Assembly: GCA_902788555.1 (NCBI GenBank)
Contig: CADAKQ010000027.1
Location: 1-56,749, forward strand
From: an uncultured Lachnospiraceae bacterium
Lineage (GTDB): Bacteria; Bacillota; Clostridia; Lachnospirales; Lachnospiraceae
Direction of reading: 5' to 3'
DNA: 56,749 bases
Shown: positions 35,211-45,533 of the stretch, in pieces
Numbering within the stretch: the first letter of the stretch is position 1
Layout of the letters: every line of letters begins with the position of its first letter
Notes under the pieces: generated by a model
What the model was told of the DNA's origin: nothing
The model's input: the letters and a program-made list of their open reading frames with translations, nothing else
The model's database searches: none
Translations under genes and position numbers: made by a program

Positions 35211-35819
35211 ATGAGCAAAAATAATAATGAAGAACTGAAATCAAAATTTACAAATATTCTTAAGCTTATAATAATAGTTGCATTGGGACTCGTGCTTGTT
35301 TTTTATCCGGGACAGGCTATTGATACGGCGCTTAAAGCGTTAGGAATCGGTATCATAGTTGCCGGCGTTGTAGCACTCATATCTGCACTTTCTCAAAAGG
35401 ATAAAAGCGGATATATTATGTTTCAGCTTATAGGTGCAATTATTGGTATCATCGCAGGCATTATAATAATTGCAAATAGAAATCTTGTTGAATCAATTTT
35501 CCCTGTTCTTACAGGTGTTGGTTTATCTATCTACGGTGCTTTTGGAATTGCTCAGGCACTTACCTTTAGAAAATATTATTCCACAGGATGGCAGATATCA
35601 TTATTTCTTTCTGCTGTAACAATTATCATAGGAATAATAATAGCCTCCAATCCGAACAGAACGGTTGAAACTGTTGTAAGATTAATTGGAATAGTACTTA
35701 TATATAATGGTATTGTTGGTATTTATATGCAACTCAACAGGAGAAAGAAAAATCTTGTGTATAATAAAAACGAAGTCATAGATGTAGAAGCTATAGATGT
35801 AGATGATGAGGACGATTAA
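35211..35819 (+). CDS. DUF308 (HdeD-like) membrane protein
   Basis: 202 aa with six hydrophobic helices in three pairs (LIIIVALGLVLVFYPG, LIGAIIGIIAGIIIIANRNL, LFLSAVTIIIGIIIASNPNRT and others), each ending in a Gly/Pro or Asn turn, the DUF308 internal repeat. A short acidic tail (VEAIDVDDEDD) follows. HdeD relatives are linked to acid stress in enterics; no such evidence here. AGGAGG ribosome site. Confidence 0.85.
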   Translation: MSKNNNEELKSKFTNILKLIIIVALGLVLVFYPGQAIDTALKALGIGIIVAGVVALISALSQKDKSGYIMFQLIGAIIGIIAGIIIIANRNLVESIFPVLTGVGLSIYGAFGIAQALTFRKYYSTGWQISLFLSAVTIIIGIIIASNPNRTVETVVRLIGIVLIYNGIVGIYMQLNRRKKNLVYNKNEVIDVEAIDVDDEDD

Positions 35820-35902
35820 CAGATATTAAAGAAAATATTATTAATAAGCTGATAATTATCAAACAAAATTTTAAATATGAACCTATAGAAAAGAGTTTTA
35901 TT

Positions 35903-37285
35903 ATGGATGAAGAATTAGAATTAATACATGAAAAAAATAAAGTACCTGAAGAAAATAAAATGGGTGTAATGCCTGTGAAAAAACTCATAGTAAGCATGTC
36001 GCTTCCGATGATGGTTTCTATGCTTGTTCAGGCACTTTATAATATAGTAGATAGTGTATTTGTATCAATGATTTCAGAGGAGGCACTTACTGCGGTAACT
36101 CTTGCGTTCCCGATGCAGACACTGATGTTTGCTGTAGCTTCGGGTACAGCCGTTGGTATAAATGCACTTTTATCAAGATCATTGGGAGAAAAGAATTTTG
36201 ATAAGGCGGATGAGGCTGCCAATACAGGAATACTGCTTGAGTTTTTCAGTTATATATTGTTTTTTATAGTTGGTCTTACGGTGGCGAAACCATTTATAAC
36301 CTCGCAGACCGATAATGCAACAATTCAGGAATACGGCACAACCTATACTGTTATCTGCTGCTGTGTTTCTCTTGGCGTATTTATGCAGATGACCTTTGAA
36401 AGGCTGCTTCAGTCAACAGGCAGAACCTTTCATAGCATGATATCGCAGATTACCGGTGCGGTTATTAATATGATATTTGACCCGATACTTATATTCGGTT
36501 ATTTTGGCTTTCCTAAAATGGGCATCGCAGGTGCTGCAATCGCAACCGTATTTGGTCAGATAACGGCATCCTGTCTTGGCGTATATATGAACGTTAAGTT
36601 TAATAAGGATATCAGATTATCCTTTAAGAAAATTCTTAAGCCTAAGGCTGAGGTTGTAAAAGCAATTTATGCTGTCGGTGTACCGTCAATACTTATGATA
36701 TCCATAGGTTCGGTAATGACTTACAGTATGAATAAGATTTTGGGTAAATTTTCCGATACTGCAACTGCGGTATTCGGTTCATACTTTAAGCTTCAAAGCT
36801 TTTTCTTTATGCCTGTCTTTGGTGTGAATAACGGAGTAATACCTATATTGGCATATAATCTCGGAGCAGGTAAAAAGGATAGGATTCATGAGTCTTTACG
36901 ATTTGCATTAAAGCTTGTTATCTGTATAATGATTGTTGGTACAATTGTATTTGAACTTATACCCGGACTCTTACTTAAGGTGTTTCATGCATCGGATAAC
37001 ATGCTTGAAATAGGAATTCCTGCACTTAGGATTATCGCCATACATTTTCCTATTGCAGCCTGCAGTATAGTGCTCGGCTCGGTATTTCAGGCGTTTTCGC
37101 AGAGCATATATTCGTTGATTGTATCCATATGCAGACAGCTTTTGGTATTAATACCTGTGGCTTGGCTTTTGTCCCTTACGGGAAATGTAAATAATGTATG
37201 GTGGAGCTTTCTTATAGCCGAGGTTGTTTCTCTTACATTTACTTTGATTTTCTTCAGAAAGGTAAACAGAGAGCTTCCGATATAG
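35903..37285 (+). CDS. MATE family efflux transporter
   Basis: 460 aa, 12 helices in two halves. Motifs: MSLPMMVSMLVQALYNIVDSVFVSMI at the start of the first half, GTAVGINALLSRSLGEKNFDKA, and GVNNGVIPILAYNLGAGKKDR in the second half. NorM/DinF-like cation-coupled drug exporter; substrate unknown. 83 bp after the DUF308 gene; no strong ribosome site. Confidence 0.95.
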   Translation: MDEELELIHEKNKVPEENKMGVMPVKKLIVSMSLPMMVSMLVQALYNIVDSVFVSMISEEALTAVTLAFPMQTLMFAVASGTAVGINALLSRSLGEKNFDKADEAANTGILLEFFSYILFFIVGLTVAKPFITSQTDNATIQEYGTTYTVICCCVSLGVFMQMTFERLLQSTGRTFHSMISQITGAVINMIFDPILIFGYFGFPKMGIAGAAIATVFGQITASCLGVYMNVKFNKDIRLSFKKILKPKAEVVKAIYAVGVPSILMISIGSVMTYSMNKILGKFSDTATAVFGSYFKLQSFFFMPVFGVNNGVIPILAYNLGAGKKDRIHESLRFALKLVICIMIVGTIVFELIPGLLLKVFHASDNMLEIGIPALRIIAIHFPIAACSIVLGSVFQAFSQSIYSLIVSICRQLLVLIPVAWLLSLTGNVNNVWWSFLIAEVVSLTFTLIFFRKVNRELPI

Positions 37286-37427
37286 CATAATAATAATCTG
37301 AAACGATTATATTTTTGAATCTGCATAGATTCTTTTATGGAATAAATAATTAATATGGACTTTTGTTATATGGTTATGATAGAATGAAATCGTAGTATTA
37401 GTTTTGTTTATTAAATGGTAATTGCTT

Positions 37428-38579
37428 ATGATGAATAAAAAAATTAACAAAAGAATAATTGTATTTTTGACTGTTTTTGTAATGATGATGACTTTTTTTA
37501 CCGTAATTGCAAAAGCAGAAGATGAGTATACCATACAGGTGGATGTAACCTTAAATGTTGTTACCGTTTTTCAAAATGGAGAGCCGATTAAGGCTATGAC
37601 CTGTTCAACAGGCTCAGCAACTCCGAGAAGCGGAACTTACAGAACCTCTGATAAATATGAGTGGAGAACTCTGATTGGAGGAGTTTCCGGTCAGTATGCA
37701 ACCAGAATAACGGGGCAGATTTTGTTTCATTCTGTACCTTATACGAGATATGGTGATAAATCATCTCTTGAGTATTGGGAATATGATAAGCTTGGCTCTG
37801 CGGCATCTTTGGGATGTGTAAGACTTAGTGTGGCGGACGCAAAGTGGATATATGATAATTGTCCAAGCGGTATGAGTGTTACATTCACAACGAGCGGTTC
37901 AGCACCTTTGGGAAAACCGAAAACATATAAAATTGCAGATGCTCCTGCGGATGTGATAGGATGGGATCCTACCGATCCGGATGAAAATAATCCATGGCTT
38001 AATAATTATCAGGGAGTTTGCTTTGACGCCGATTATTACAGAGAAAAATATGAGGAATTGTCGGATTACAGTGACCTTGATTTAAGAGTCCATTGGATTA
38101 CGACAGGCATAAAAGAAGGGAAACAGGCAAGCGAAGGCTTTGATGTTAATTACTATAAGAATGCGAATACCGATTTAAAGGAAGAGTATGGAGATGACAA
38201 TTATTCTTATGTAAGTCATTATATTACAACCGGAGCAGCAGAGGGTAGAGAAGCCGTTGAGGCTCCTCATGAGTATATAAAAGGAAAATGCCAGATGCCA
38301 TACAAGGGTGAAGGGGGAGGCTATCTTATAGGTGTTGAAACCTACGATAATCCAAACCAGTCGTACATGTATGAGATGCTGATTCTTGATTGTACGCTTC
38401 TTGCACAGGATAAGCCCGCATGGATTTATACAACCGGGCAGTGCGGTGTAGCTTCAGGAAATGCCCTATGGACGGTATGGCAGCCCCAATATGGTTATTA
38501 CTGGACGTTGTTCAGAATATATGATAAGGACGGCAATATGATTGATGAAGCCTGCTACGGCTTTGCAAATATTTATTAA
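37428..38579 (+). CDS. Secreted L,D-transpeptidase (YkuD) with C-terminal extension
   Basis: 383 aa. Signal peptide (~1-31, ending VIAKAE), YkuD domain at ~32-165 with HSVPYTRYGDKSS and SLGCVRLS, where Cys is the nucleophile. The residue before GC is Leu, in place of the usual His of SHGC. From ~185 two repeats of about 50 residues (FDADYYREKYEELSDYS..., FDVNYYKNANTDLKEEYG...) resemble the 'DYYLxxNPDL' wall-associated module, ending in a beta-rich domain. Should cross-link peptidoglycan outside the membrane. Two adjacent ATG are possible starts (37428/37431). Confidence 0.85.
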   Translation: MMNKKINKRIIVFLTVFVMMMTFFTVIAKAEDEYTIQVDVTLNVVTVFQNGEPIKAMTCSTGSATPRSGTYRTSDKYEWRTLIGGVSGQYATRITGQILFHSVPYTRYGDKSSLEYWEYDKLGSAASLGCVRLSVADAKWIYDNCPSGMSVTFTTSGSAPLGKPKTYKIADAPADVIGWDPTDPDENNPWLNNYQGVCFDADYYREKYEELSDYSDLDLRVHWITTGIKEGKQASEGFDVNYYKNANTDLKEEYGDDNYSYVSHYITTGAAEGREAVEAPHEYIKGKCQMPYKGEGGGYLIGVETYDNPNQSYMYEMLILDCTLLAQDKPAWIYTTGQCGVASGNALWTVWQPQYGYYWTLFRIYDKDGNMIDEACYGFANIY

Positions 38580-38584
38580 TAATA

Positions 38585-38660
38585 ATGGGAGCTTAATGAT
38601 TAGCTTAAGGTAAAAGACCAAAGGTTTTTTATCTGAGGGATTAATTGGTTAAGCTCCCAT
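38585..38660. repeat. 12-bp inverted repeat across the end of the C39-like peptidase gene
   Basis: ATGGGAGCTTAA (38585-38596) and TTAAGCTCCCAT (38649-38660) are exact complements with a 52-nt loop that includes GACC/GGTT and a T run. Placed between convergent genes, it may act as a terminator. Confidence 0.6.
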
Positions 38661-39592
38661 GTTTTATTGCTGTTTTCTATACTGCAAGGGTCGTTTACAT
38701 ACACATTGTCATAGGAATCAATCCCGATAAGAACGATAAAGTGTCCGGTTTGTGTAAAATCTCCGGGACGCATGCTGCATATAATAGGTGAACCGCTGTT
38801 TAATTTATTCCTTATAACATATTCATCAAGAGATATCTCTTCACCGTTTAGACCGATAAGTCCTGCACCCTCGGTCATTGCAGACCATTTTGTTCCTGTA
38901 CCAATCTCATAATATCCGTTTTCATCCAGAATAGTGCCTACTGTATAAGGATCATATCCGGTATTTCCTCCAAGACCGAGACACACCATTGAAAGACAGG
39001 TGGGAGCACAACCGTTTAAAGCAAAGAAATCGTCTCCGTACTGCTTATAGCCCCATCTTTCATCCCATTGAATTAATAGTGGTATTTCACCGGAGGTAAT
39101 TTCGTTTGATAAATCTATATAATAATCCACATCATGCTTTTTCGGATAGCTCATAACAAAGTCTGTTGTTTCAGGACGATGTTCCATAAAATCTATAAGC
39201 TGTGAAGGAATTTCATCCGTGTCAACATTATCATAGTTTTCGGTGCTGTTGGTATATAAGCTTTCTTTATTAGTGCTTTCATAGCTCAAATCATTACCGC
39301 TTAAAACGCCGATGTCATAACTCATTGTAAGGGTTGATTGCTCCTCGTCCGACAGCTTACTCAATATATTTTTTAAAACCCTGCCTGCCAAAAAGAAGAT
39401 AATAGTTGAAAAAATAAATAAAAAACACACTATTTTTAAATTATGTTTTATACGTCTTTTTCTTTTAAGCTTTCTTTTATATTCTTGCTTTGCATTATAA
39501 TAGGTGTCATTTTGACTGTTGTAATTTGAATAGCTGTAATTGCTATATTGGTTTGTTCTTACATTATTATATGTTGTATATGTGTTATTCAT
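38600..39592 (-). CDS. Membrane-anchored C39-like cysteine peptidase
   Basis: 330 aa. An Asn/Tyr-rich cytosolic N-terminus (1-~38) and basic patch KRKLKRKRRIK precede one membrane helix (IVCFLFIFSTIIFFLAG). The outer domain (~165-330) has the peptidase_C39_2 pattern: WDERWGYKQYG, LNGCAPTCLSMV (catalytic Cys), then TGHFIVLIGI (His) and VYVNDPC (Asp). Likely works at the cell surface; substrate unknown. The Asn/Tyr/Ser-rich head is unusual. Confidence 0.85.
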   Translation of the reverse strand: MNNTYTTYNNVRTNQYSNYSYSNYNSQNDTYYNAKQEYKRKLKRKRRIKHNLKIVCFLFIFSTIIFFLAGRVLKNILSKLSDEEQSTLTMSYDIGVLSGNDLSYESTNKESLYTNSTENYDNVDTDEIPSQLIDFMEHRPETTDFVMSYPKKHDVDYYIDLSNEITSGEIPLLIQWDERWGYKQYGDDFFALNGCAPTCLSMVCLGLGGNTGYDPYTVGTILDENGYYEIGTGTKWSAMTEGAGLIGLNGEEISLDEYVIRNKLNSGSPIICSMRPGDFTQTGHFIVLIGIDSYDNVYVNDPCSIENSNKTWELNQLIPQIKNLWSFTLS

Positions 39593-39982
39593 TTTTACAT
39601 CTCCCAGAAATTAATTTTTTAAAAATATTAAAGCTTGTACACATTTGCAAATAAATGCTTTTAAACCGGCTTTTGGTAAATCATATGGATATTATGCCCA
39701 ACCTGCGTAAAATATAGCATTTTGTATATTTAAGAAACAACGGGTTAAGCTTTTAAGAAAAAGAGAGAAATTTTTAAAAAAATATTACGATATTTGGAAG
39801 TTAAATTAAAAAATGTGCTATTAAAATTATATCGTAGCTATAATATATAAAAAAATTGTTGACATTGGAAAAACTTGATAATATAATATGCAAGTGTGCG
39901 TAAATCTGTGGTTTTATTGATTAACGTACAACTAATCTGTGTATAATATACACGGAAATTTATAAGAATCGGAGGTGAAAAC
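39593..39982 (+). other. Upstream region of the rpsL operon
   Basis: A 390-bp gap. It holds the strong promoter at 39859 and a second possible one (TTGATT 39917, TATAAT 39942). Nothing else is recognised; the first 250 bp are AT-rich and featureless. Confidence 0.6.
39859..39887 (+). promoter_or_regulatory. Promoter of the str operon
   Basis: Consensus TTGACA (39859-39864), exactly 17 bp, TATAAT (39882-39887). About 95 bp before rpsL. Confidence 0.85.
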
Positions 39983-40402
39983 ATGCCAACTTTTAACCAG
40001 TTAGTTAGAAAGGGAAGACAGACTGTAGAAAAGAAGTCTACTGCTCCTGCACTTTTAAGAAGCTACAACTCACTTAAGAAGAAGCCGACAGATACAGCTT
40101 CACCACAGAAGAGAGGTGTTTGTACAGCAGTTAAGACCGCTACACCTAAGAAGCCTAACTCAGCTCTTAGAAAGATTGCCAGAGTTCGTTTATCTAACGG
40201 TATCGAAGTAACAAGCTACATTCCTGGTGAAGGTCACAACCTTCAGGAGCATAGCGTTGTTCTTATCCGTGGAGGAAGAGTAAAAGACTTACCTGGTACA
40301 AGATACCATATCATCAGAGGTACTCTTGATACAGCAGGTGTTGCTAAGAGACGTCAGGCTCGTTCCAAGTATGGCGCTAAGCGTCCTAAGGATGCTAAGT
40401 AA
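39983..40402 (+). CDS. rpsL: 30S ribosomal protein S12
   Basis: 139 aa. [13 protein letters not shown], the decoding-centre loops [13 protein letters not shown] and [13 protein letters not shown], and [14 protein letters not shown] are all intact. Lys at the classical streptomycin-resistance positions appears wild type (TPKKPNS). First gene of rpsL-rpsG-fusA; GGAGGTG ribosome site. Confidence 0.99.
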   Translation: MPTFNQLVRKGRQTVEKKSTAPALLRSYNSLKKKPTDTASPQKRGVCTAVKTATPKKPNSALRKIARVRLSNGIEVTSYIPGEGHNLQEHSVVLIRGGRVKDLPGTRYHIIRGTLDTAGVAKRRQARSKYGAKRPKDAK

Positions 40403-40563
40403 GATAGGCTTGGTTTCAGAAACTAAAAATGTGCGAAAGTAGGTTATGTTTTCATTTAGAAATATAAACATTTTTGCACGAACACATCTTTACAATGCTC
40501 ATTAACAAAGGGTAACGGGATTGTTATTATTGAGGAAGATGTGAGTACCGTTGAATTAATTAA

Positions 40564-41055
<492 letters not shown>

Positions 41056-41150
41056 TGCAAAGACGTTCTGTGTTTTATATGTACTAAGATAAAGCCAAAT
41101 GCTAAGTATGGCTTACAGAACGCATCGAAAAAAATAAGGAGGAAAATACC

Positions 41151-43268
41151 TTGGCTGGAAGACAATATCCATTAGACAGAACCAGAAACATCGGTATAAT
41201 GGCTCATATTGATGCAGGTAAGACTACTCTTACAGAAAGAGTTCTTTACTATACCGGTGTAAACTATAAAATTGGTGATACTCATGATGGTAATGCTACA
41301 ATGGACTGGATGGAGCAGGAGAAGGAAAGAGGTATAACAATTACTTCGGCTGCCACTACCTGTCACTGGACTCTTGAGGATCATCATAAACCAAAGGAAG
41401 GTGCATTGGAGCATCGTATCAACATCATTGATACTCCGGGTCACGTAGACTTCACCGTAGAGGTTGAGCGTTCACTTCGTGTACTTGACGGAGCTGTTGG
41501 TGTATTTGATGCTAAGGCAGGTGTTGAGCCACAGTCAGAAAATGTATGGCGTCAGGCAGACACTTACAATGTACCGCGTATGGCATTCATCAATAAAATG
41601 GATAAGATGGGTGCGGACTTTTTCTATTCAGTTCAGACTATTATTGATCGTTTAGGAAAAAATGCTATTCCTGTACAGATACCTATCGGACAGGAAGAAT
41701 CCTTCATCGGATTAGTAGACTTATTCGAGATGGAAGCATATTATTATAAGGATGACAAGGGAGAAGACATTGAGATAACTGCAATCCCTGATGATTTAAA
41801 GGAAACAGCAGACAAATGGCATGAGAATCTTGTTGAGAAAATCTGCGAATTAGATGATGATTTAATGATGCAGTATCTTGAGGGTGAGGAGCCTTCAGTA
41901 GAAGACCTTAAGGCTGTACTTCGTAAGGGTACAATTGCATGTGAGGCAGTTCCTGTATTCTGTGGTTCAGCATACAAGAACAAGGGAGTTCAGAAGATGC
42001 TTGACGGTGTTATCGAGTATATGCCGGCACCAACTGATATTCCTGATATCACAGGTGTTGACCCTGAGGGTAATCAGGTAGTTCGTCATTCTTCAGATGA
42101 TGAGCCTTTCGCAGCTTTGGCATTTAAGATTATGGCTGACCCGTTTGTAGGTAAGCTTGCATTCTTCAGAGTTTACTCAGGTACTCTTAATGCAGGTTCA
42201 TATGTATTAAATGCTACTAAGGAAAAGAAGGAAAGAGTTGGACGTATCGTACAGATGCATGCCAACAACCGTACAGAGATTGATAAAGTTTATTCAGGAG
42301 ATATCGCAGCTGCAGTAGGCTTTAAGCTTACAGGTACAGGTGATACAATCTGTGACGAGCAGCATCCTGTTATACTTGAGTCTATGGAATTCCCTGAGCC
42401 TGTTATTGAGCTCGCTATCGAGCCTAAGACAAAGAATGACCAGGGTAAGATGGGTGAAGCTTTAGCAAAACTTGCTGAAGAGGATCCTACATTCAAGGCT
42501 CATACCGATAAGGAAACAGGTCAGACAATCATAGCCGGTATGGGTGAGCTTCACCTTGAGGTTATCGTTGACCGTCTCTTAAGAGAATTCAAGGTAGATG
42601 CAAATGTTGGTGCACCTCAGGTTGCATATAAGGAGACATTTACTAAGCCTGTTGACGTAGACAGCAAGTACGCTAAGCAGTCAGGTGGTCGTGGTCAGTA
42701 TGGTCACTGTAAGGTTAAGTTCGAGCCGATGGATCCAAACGGCGAAGAACAGTTTATCTTTGAGTCAACCGTTGTTGGTGGTGCTATTCCTAAGGAATAC
42801 ATTCCTGCGGTTGGTGAAGGTATCAAGGAAGCTGCAGGTGCAGGTATCCTTGGCGGATATCCTGTACTTGGTGTCAAGGCAACCGTATATGATGGTTCAT
42901 ACCATGAAGTCGATTCATCAGAAATGGCATTCCATATCGCAGGTTCTATGGCGTTCAAGGATGCTATGCAGAAGGGTGGAGCAGTTTTACTTGAGCCTAT
43001 CATGAAGGTTGAGGTTACTATGCCTGAGGAATACCTTGGTGATGTAATCGGAAGTTTAAATGCTAAGCGTGGACAGATTGAAGGAATGGACGATATCGGC
43101 GGCGGTAAGATAGTTAGAGCATTCGTACCACTTGCTGAGATGTTCGGATATTCAACAGAGCTTCGTTCTTCTACTCAGGGACGTGGTAACTATTCAATGT
43201 TCTTTGAGAGATATGCACAGTGTCCTAAGAATATTCAGGACAAGGTTCTTGCAGATAAGAAGGGCTAA
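41151..43268 (+). CDS. fusA: Translation elongation factor G
   Basis: 705 aa, TTG start 8 bases after AAGGAGG. GTPase motifs: AHIDAGKTT (G1), [10 protein letters not shown] (G2), DTPGHVDF (G3), NKMD (G4). Domains II-V complete to the C-terminus. Catalyses ribosome translocation. It and rpsG both use non-ATG starts, perhaps to set stoichiometry. Confidence 0.99.
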   Translation: MAGRQYPLDRTRNIGIMAHIDAGKTTLTERVLYYTGVNYKIGDTHDGNATMDWMEQEKERGITITSAATTCHWTLEDHHKPKEGALEHRINIIDTPGHVDFTVEVERSLRVLDGAVGVFDAKAGVEPQSENVWRQADTYNVPRMAFINKMDKMGADFFYSVQTIIDRLGKNAIPVQIPIGQEESFIGLVDLFEMEAYYYKDDKGEDIEITAIPDDLKETADKWHENLVEKICELDDDLMMQYLEGEEPSVEDLKAVLRKGTIACEAVPVFCGSAYKNKGVQKMLDGVIEYMPAPTDIPDITGVDPEGNQVVRHSSDDEPFAALAFKIMADPFVGKLAFFRVYSGTLNAGSYVLNATKEKKERVGRIVQMHANNRTEIDKVYSGDIAAAVGFKLTGTGDTICDEQHPVILESMEFPEPVIELAIEPKTKNDQGKMGEALAKLAEEDPTFKAHTDKETGQTIIAGMGELHLEVIVDRLLREFKVDANVGAPQVAYKETFTKPVDVDSKYAKQSGGRGQYGHCKVKFEPMDPNGEEQFIFESTVVGGAIPKEYIPAVGEGIKEAAGAGILGGYPVLGVKATVYDGSYHEVDSSEMAFHIAGSMAFKDAMQKGGAVLLEPIMKVEVTMPEEYLGDVIGSLNAKRGQIEGMDDIGGGKIVRAFVPLAEMFGYSTELRSSTQGRGNYSMFFERYAQCPKNIQDKVLADKKG

Positions 43269-43348
43269 GCTGTAAAAGATAAAACTCATATTTATAATGA
43301 GGTGAAAAGCTAAAAGCAACACTCATAATGAGTAAATAAGCAGATTAT

Positions 43349-43474
43349 TTGACAAAATATGTGTTAATAATTGCTATAATTAATGACTATCGGGCTTTTG
43401 CCGGTCCGATAGTCCAAAAATAAAGAAAATATATTATAAAAGTGCTTGAAAAAATTACCATATTTTAATATAAT
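43349..43474 (+). promoter_or_regulatory. Two promoters and a hairpin before tuf
   Basis: The better promoter is TTGAAA (43446-43451), 17 bp, TATAAT (43469-43474). An earlier pair is TTGACA (43349) and TATAAT (43375), 20 bp apart. Between them GACTATCGG/CCGATAGTC (43385-43393/43406-43414) forms a 9-bp hairpin without a T run. tuf can thus be transcribed apart from fusA. Confidence 0.6.
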
Positions 43475-43527
43475 ATGGGATAGCCGATTAAACCCAAAAG
43501 GGGTATAAGTTTAAGGAGGAAATAATA

Positions 43528-44715
43528 ATGGCAAAGGAAAAGTTTAACAGAAGTAAACCACATTGTAACATTGGTACAATTGGACACGTTGATCACGGTA
43601 AGACAACTTTAACAGCAGCAATTACTAAGGTTCTTTCAGAGAGAGTTGCAGGTAACGCAGCTGTTGATTTCGCAAATATCGATAAGGCTCCAGAGGAGAG
43701 AGAAAGAGGTATCACTATTTCAACTGCTCACGTTGAGTATGAGACTGAGAAGAGACACTATGCACACGTTGACTGCCCAGGCCACGCTGACTATGTAAAG
43801 AACATGATCACTGGTGCTGCACAGATGGATGGCGCTATCCTTGTTGTTGCTGCAACTGATGGTGTTATGGCACAGACTAAGGAGCATATCCTTCTTTCAC
43901 GTCAGGTAGGTGTTCCTTACATCGTAGTATTCTTAAATAAGTGTGATATGGTTGATGACGAGGAACTCTTAGAGCTCGTTGAGATGGAAGTAACTGAGCA
44001 GCTTGAGGAATATGATTTCACTGGTTGCCCAATCATCAAGGGTTCAGCTCTTAAGGCTCTTGAAGATCCAAACGGCGAGTGGGGCGATAAGATTATGGAA
44101 CTCATGAACACAGTTGATGAGTATATCCCAGATCCTCAGAGAGATACTGACAAGCCATTCCTTATGCCTGTTGAGGACGTATTCACAATCACAGGTCGTG
44201 GTACTGTTGCAACCGGTAGAGTAGAGGCTGGTGTAATCCACATCAACGAGGAAGTTGAAATCGTTGGTATCAAGCCGGAGGTTCAGAAGACTACAGTAAC
44301 CGGTATCGAGATGTTCAGAAAGCTCCTTGATGAAGGACAGGCTGGTGATAACATCGGTGCTCTTCTTCGTGGTATCAAGAGAGAGGATATCGTTAGAGGT
44401 CAGGTTCTTTGTAAGCCGGGTTCAGTAACTTGCCATACTAAGTTCACTGCTCAGGTATACGTTCTTACTAAGGATGAAGGTGGACGTCATACTCCATTCT
44501 TCAACAACTATCGTCCACAGTTCTATTTCAGAACTACTGACGTAACTGGTGTATGTAACCTTCCAGCTGGTACAGAGATGTGCATGCCTGGTGATAACGT
44601 TGAGATGACTATCGAGCTCATCCACCCAATCGCTATGGCTCAGGGTCTTACTTTCGCTATCCGTGAGGGTGGTAGAACAGTAGGTTCAGGAAGAGTTGCT
44701 ACTATCATTGAATAG
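43528..44715 (+). CDS. tuf: Translation elongation factor Tu
   Basis: 395 aa. GHVDHGKTT (G1), [13 protein letters not shown] (G2), DCPGHADY (G3), NKCD (G4), SALKAL (G5). Delivers aminoacyl-tRNA to the ribosome. AAGGAGG ribosome site and highly biased codons. Ends in a strong terminator. Confidence 0.99.
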   Translation: MAKEKFNRSKPHCNIGTIGHVDHGKTTLTAAITKVLSERVAGNAAVDFANIDKAPEERERGITISTAHVEYETEKRHYAHVDCPGHADYVKNMITGAAQMDGAILVVAATDGVMAQTKEHILLSRQVGVPYIVVFLNKCDMVDDEELLELVEMEVTEQLEEYDFTGCPIIKGSALKALEDPNGEWGDKIMELMNTVDEYIPDPQRDTDKPFLMPVEDVFTITGRGTVATGRVEAGVIHINEEVEIVGIKPEVQKTTVTGIEMFRKLLDEGQAGDNIGALLRGIKREDIVRGQVLCKPGSVTCHTKFTAQVYVLTKDEGGRHTPFFNNYRPQFYFRTTDVTGVCNLPAGTEMCMPGDNVEMTIELIHPIAMAQGLTFAIREGGRTVGSGRVATIIE

Positions 44716-44754
44716 TCAATAGATTAAAGATTATTTGATTAGACTTTAATTATT

Positions 44755-44787
44755 AACTTCCGGAGAAAATTCTCCGGAAGTTTTTTT
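44755..44787 (+). terminator. Intrinsic terminator of tuf
   Basis: Perfect 13-bp stem AACTTCCGGAGAA/TTCTCCGGAAGTT (44755-44767/44770-44782) and seven T. Confidence 0.97.
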
Positions 44788-44798
44788 CAAAAATTTTC

Positions 44799-45032
44799 AT
44801 AGTGTTATTTCTGATATGAGTAATATAGTGTTATTTCTGATATGAATAATATAGTGTTATTTCTGATATGAGTAATATAGTGTTATTTCTGGTATGAATT
44901 ATATAGTGTTATTTCTGGTATGAGTAATATAGTGTTATTTCTGGTATGAGTAATATAGTGTTATTTCTGGTATGAATTATATAGTGTTATTTCTGAATTG
45001 AATTATATAGTAATATTTCTAAATTAATTGAT
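44799..45032 (+). repeat. 26-bp tandem repeat array, nine units
   Basis: Units start at 44799, 44825, 44851, 44877, 44903, 44929, 44955, 44981 and 45007, each opening ATAGTGTTATTTCTG. Units differ at few places (GATATGAGTAAT, GGTATGAATTAT and so on); the last two are more decayed. No coding frame is kept. Starts 12 bp after the tuf terminator. Confidence 0.97.
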
Positions 45033-45106
45033 TGTTTCAATATGTAAATATCCCGGATTTTTGTTTTTTTGTAGGTTTTGGATAAAAGTTTTAATTGATT
45101 AAATTG

Positions 45107-45475
45107 AAAAGTACGGACTAAAATCGAGGTGAGCAGAATCTAGTCTGTATGATGAAGAAAAAAGTACGGACTAAAATCGAGGTGAATAGAATCTAGTCCG
45201 TATGATGAAGAAAAAAGTACAGACTAAAATCGAGGTGAGCAGAATCTAGTCCGTATGATGAAGAAAAAAGTACAGACTAAAATCGAGGTGAGTAGAATTA
45301 AGTCCGTATGATGAAGAAAAAAGTACAGACTAAAATTGAGGTGAGTAGAATTAAGTCCGTATGATAAAAAATAAAGTACGGACTAAAATCGAGGTGAGCA
45401 GAATCTAGTCCGTATGATGAAGAAAAAAGTACAGACTAAAATTGAGAAAAGAGAAATTAGTCTGTATGGGAAATC
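45107..45475 (+). repeat. 53-bp tandem repeat array, seven hairpin-forming units
   Basis: GTAC of each unit falls at 45111, 45164, 45217, 45270, 45323, 45376 and 45429: exactly 53 bp each. Within a unit TACGGACTA and TAGTCCGTA form a 9-bp stem. At stem position 4 the pair is G-C in units 2 and 6, G-U in unit 1, A-U in unit 7, but A-C in units 3-5. ATGATGAAG and GAGGTGA recur in every unit, giving a repeated 15-codon frame. The array ends ~60 bp before the gene at 45534. Confidence 0.97.
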
Positions 45476-45533
45476 GTTTTGATAAATAAGATAGCAATAA
45501 ATAATAAAATTTAATTATAGGGGTGAATATGAT

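Noticed and set aside
45107-45475. 53-bp array as a second CRISPR array
   Set aside because: Units are repeat throughout, with no variable spacer segment between constant parts.
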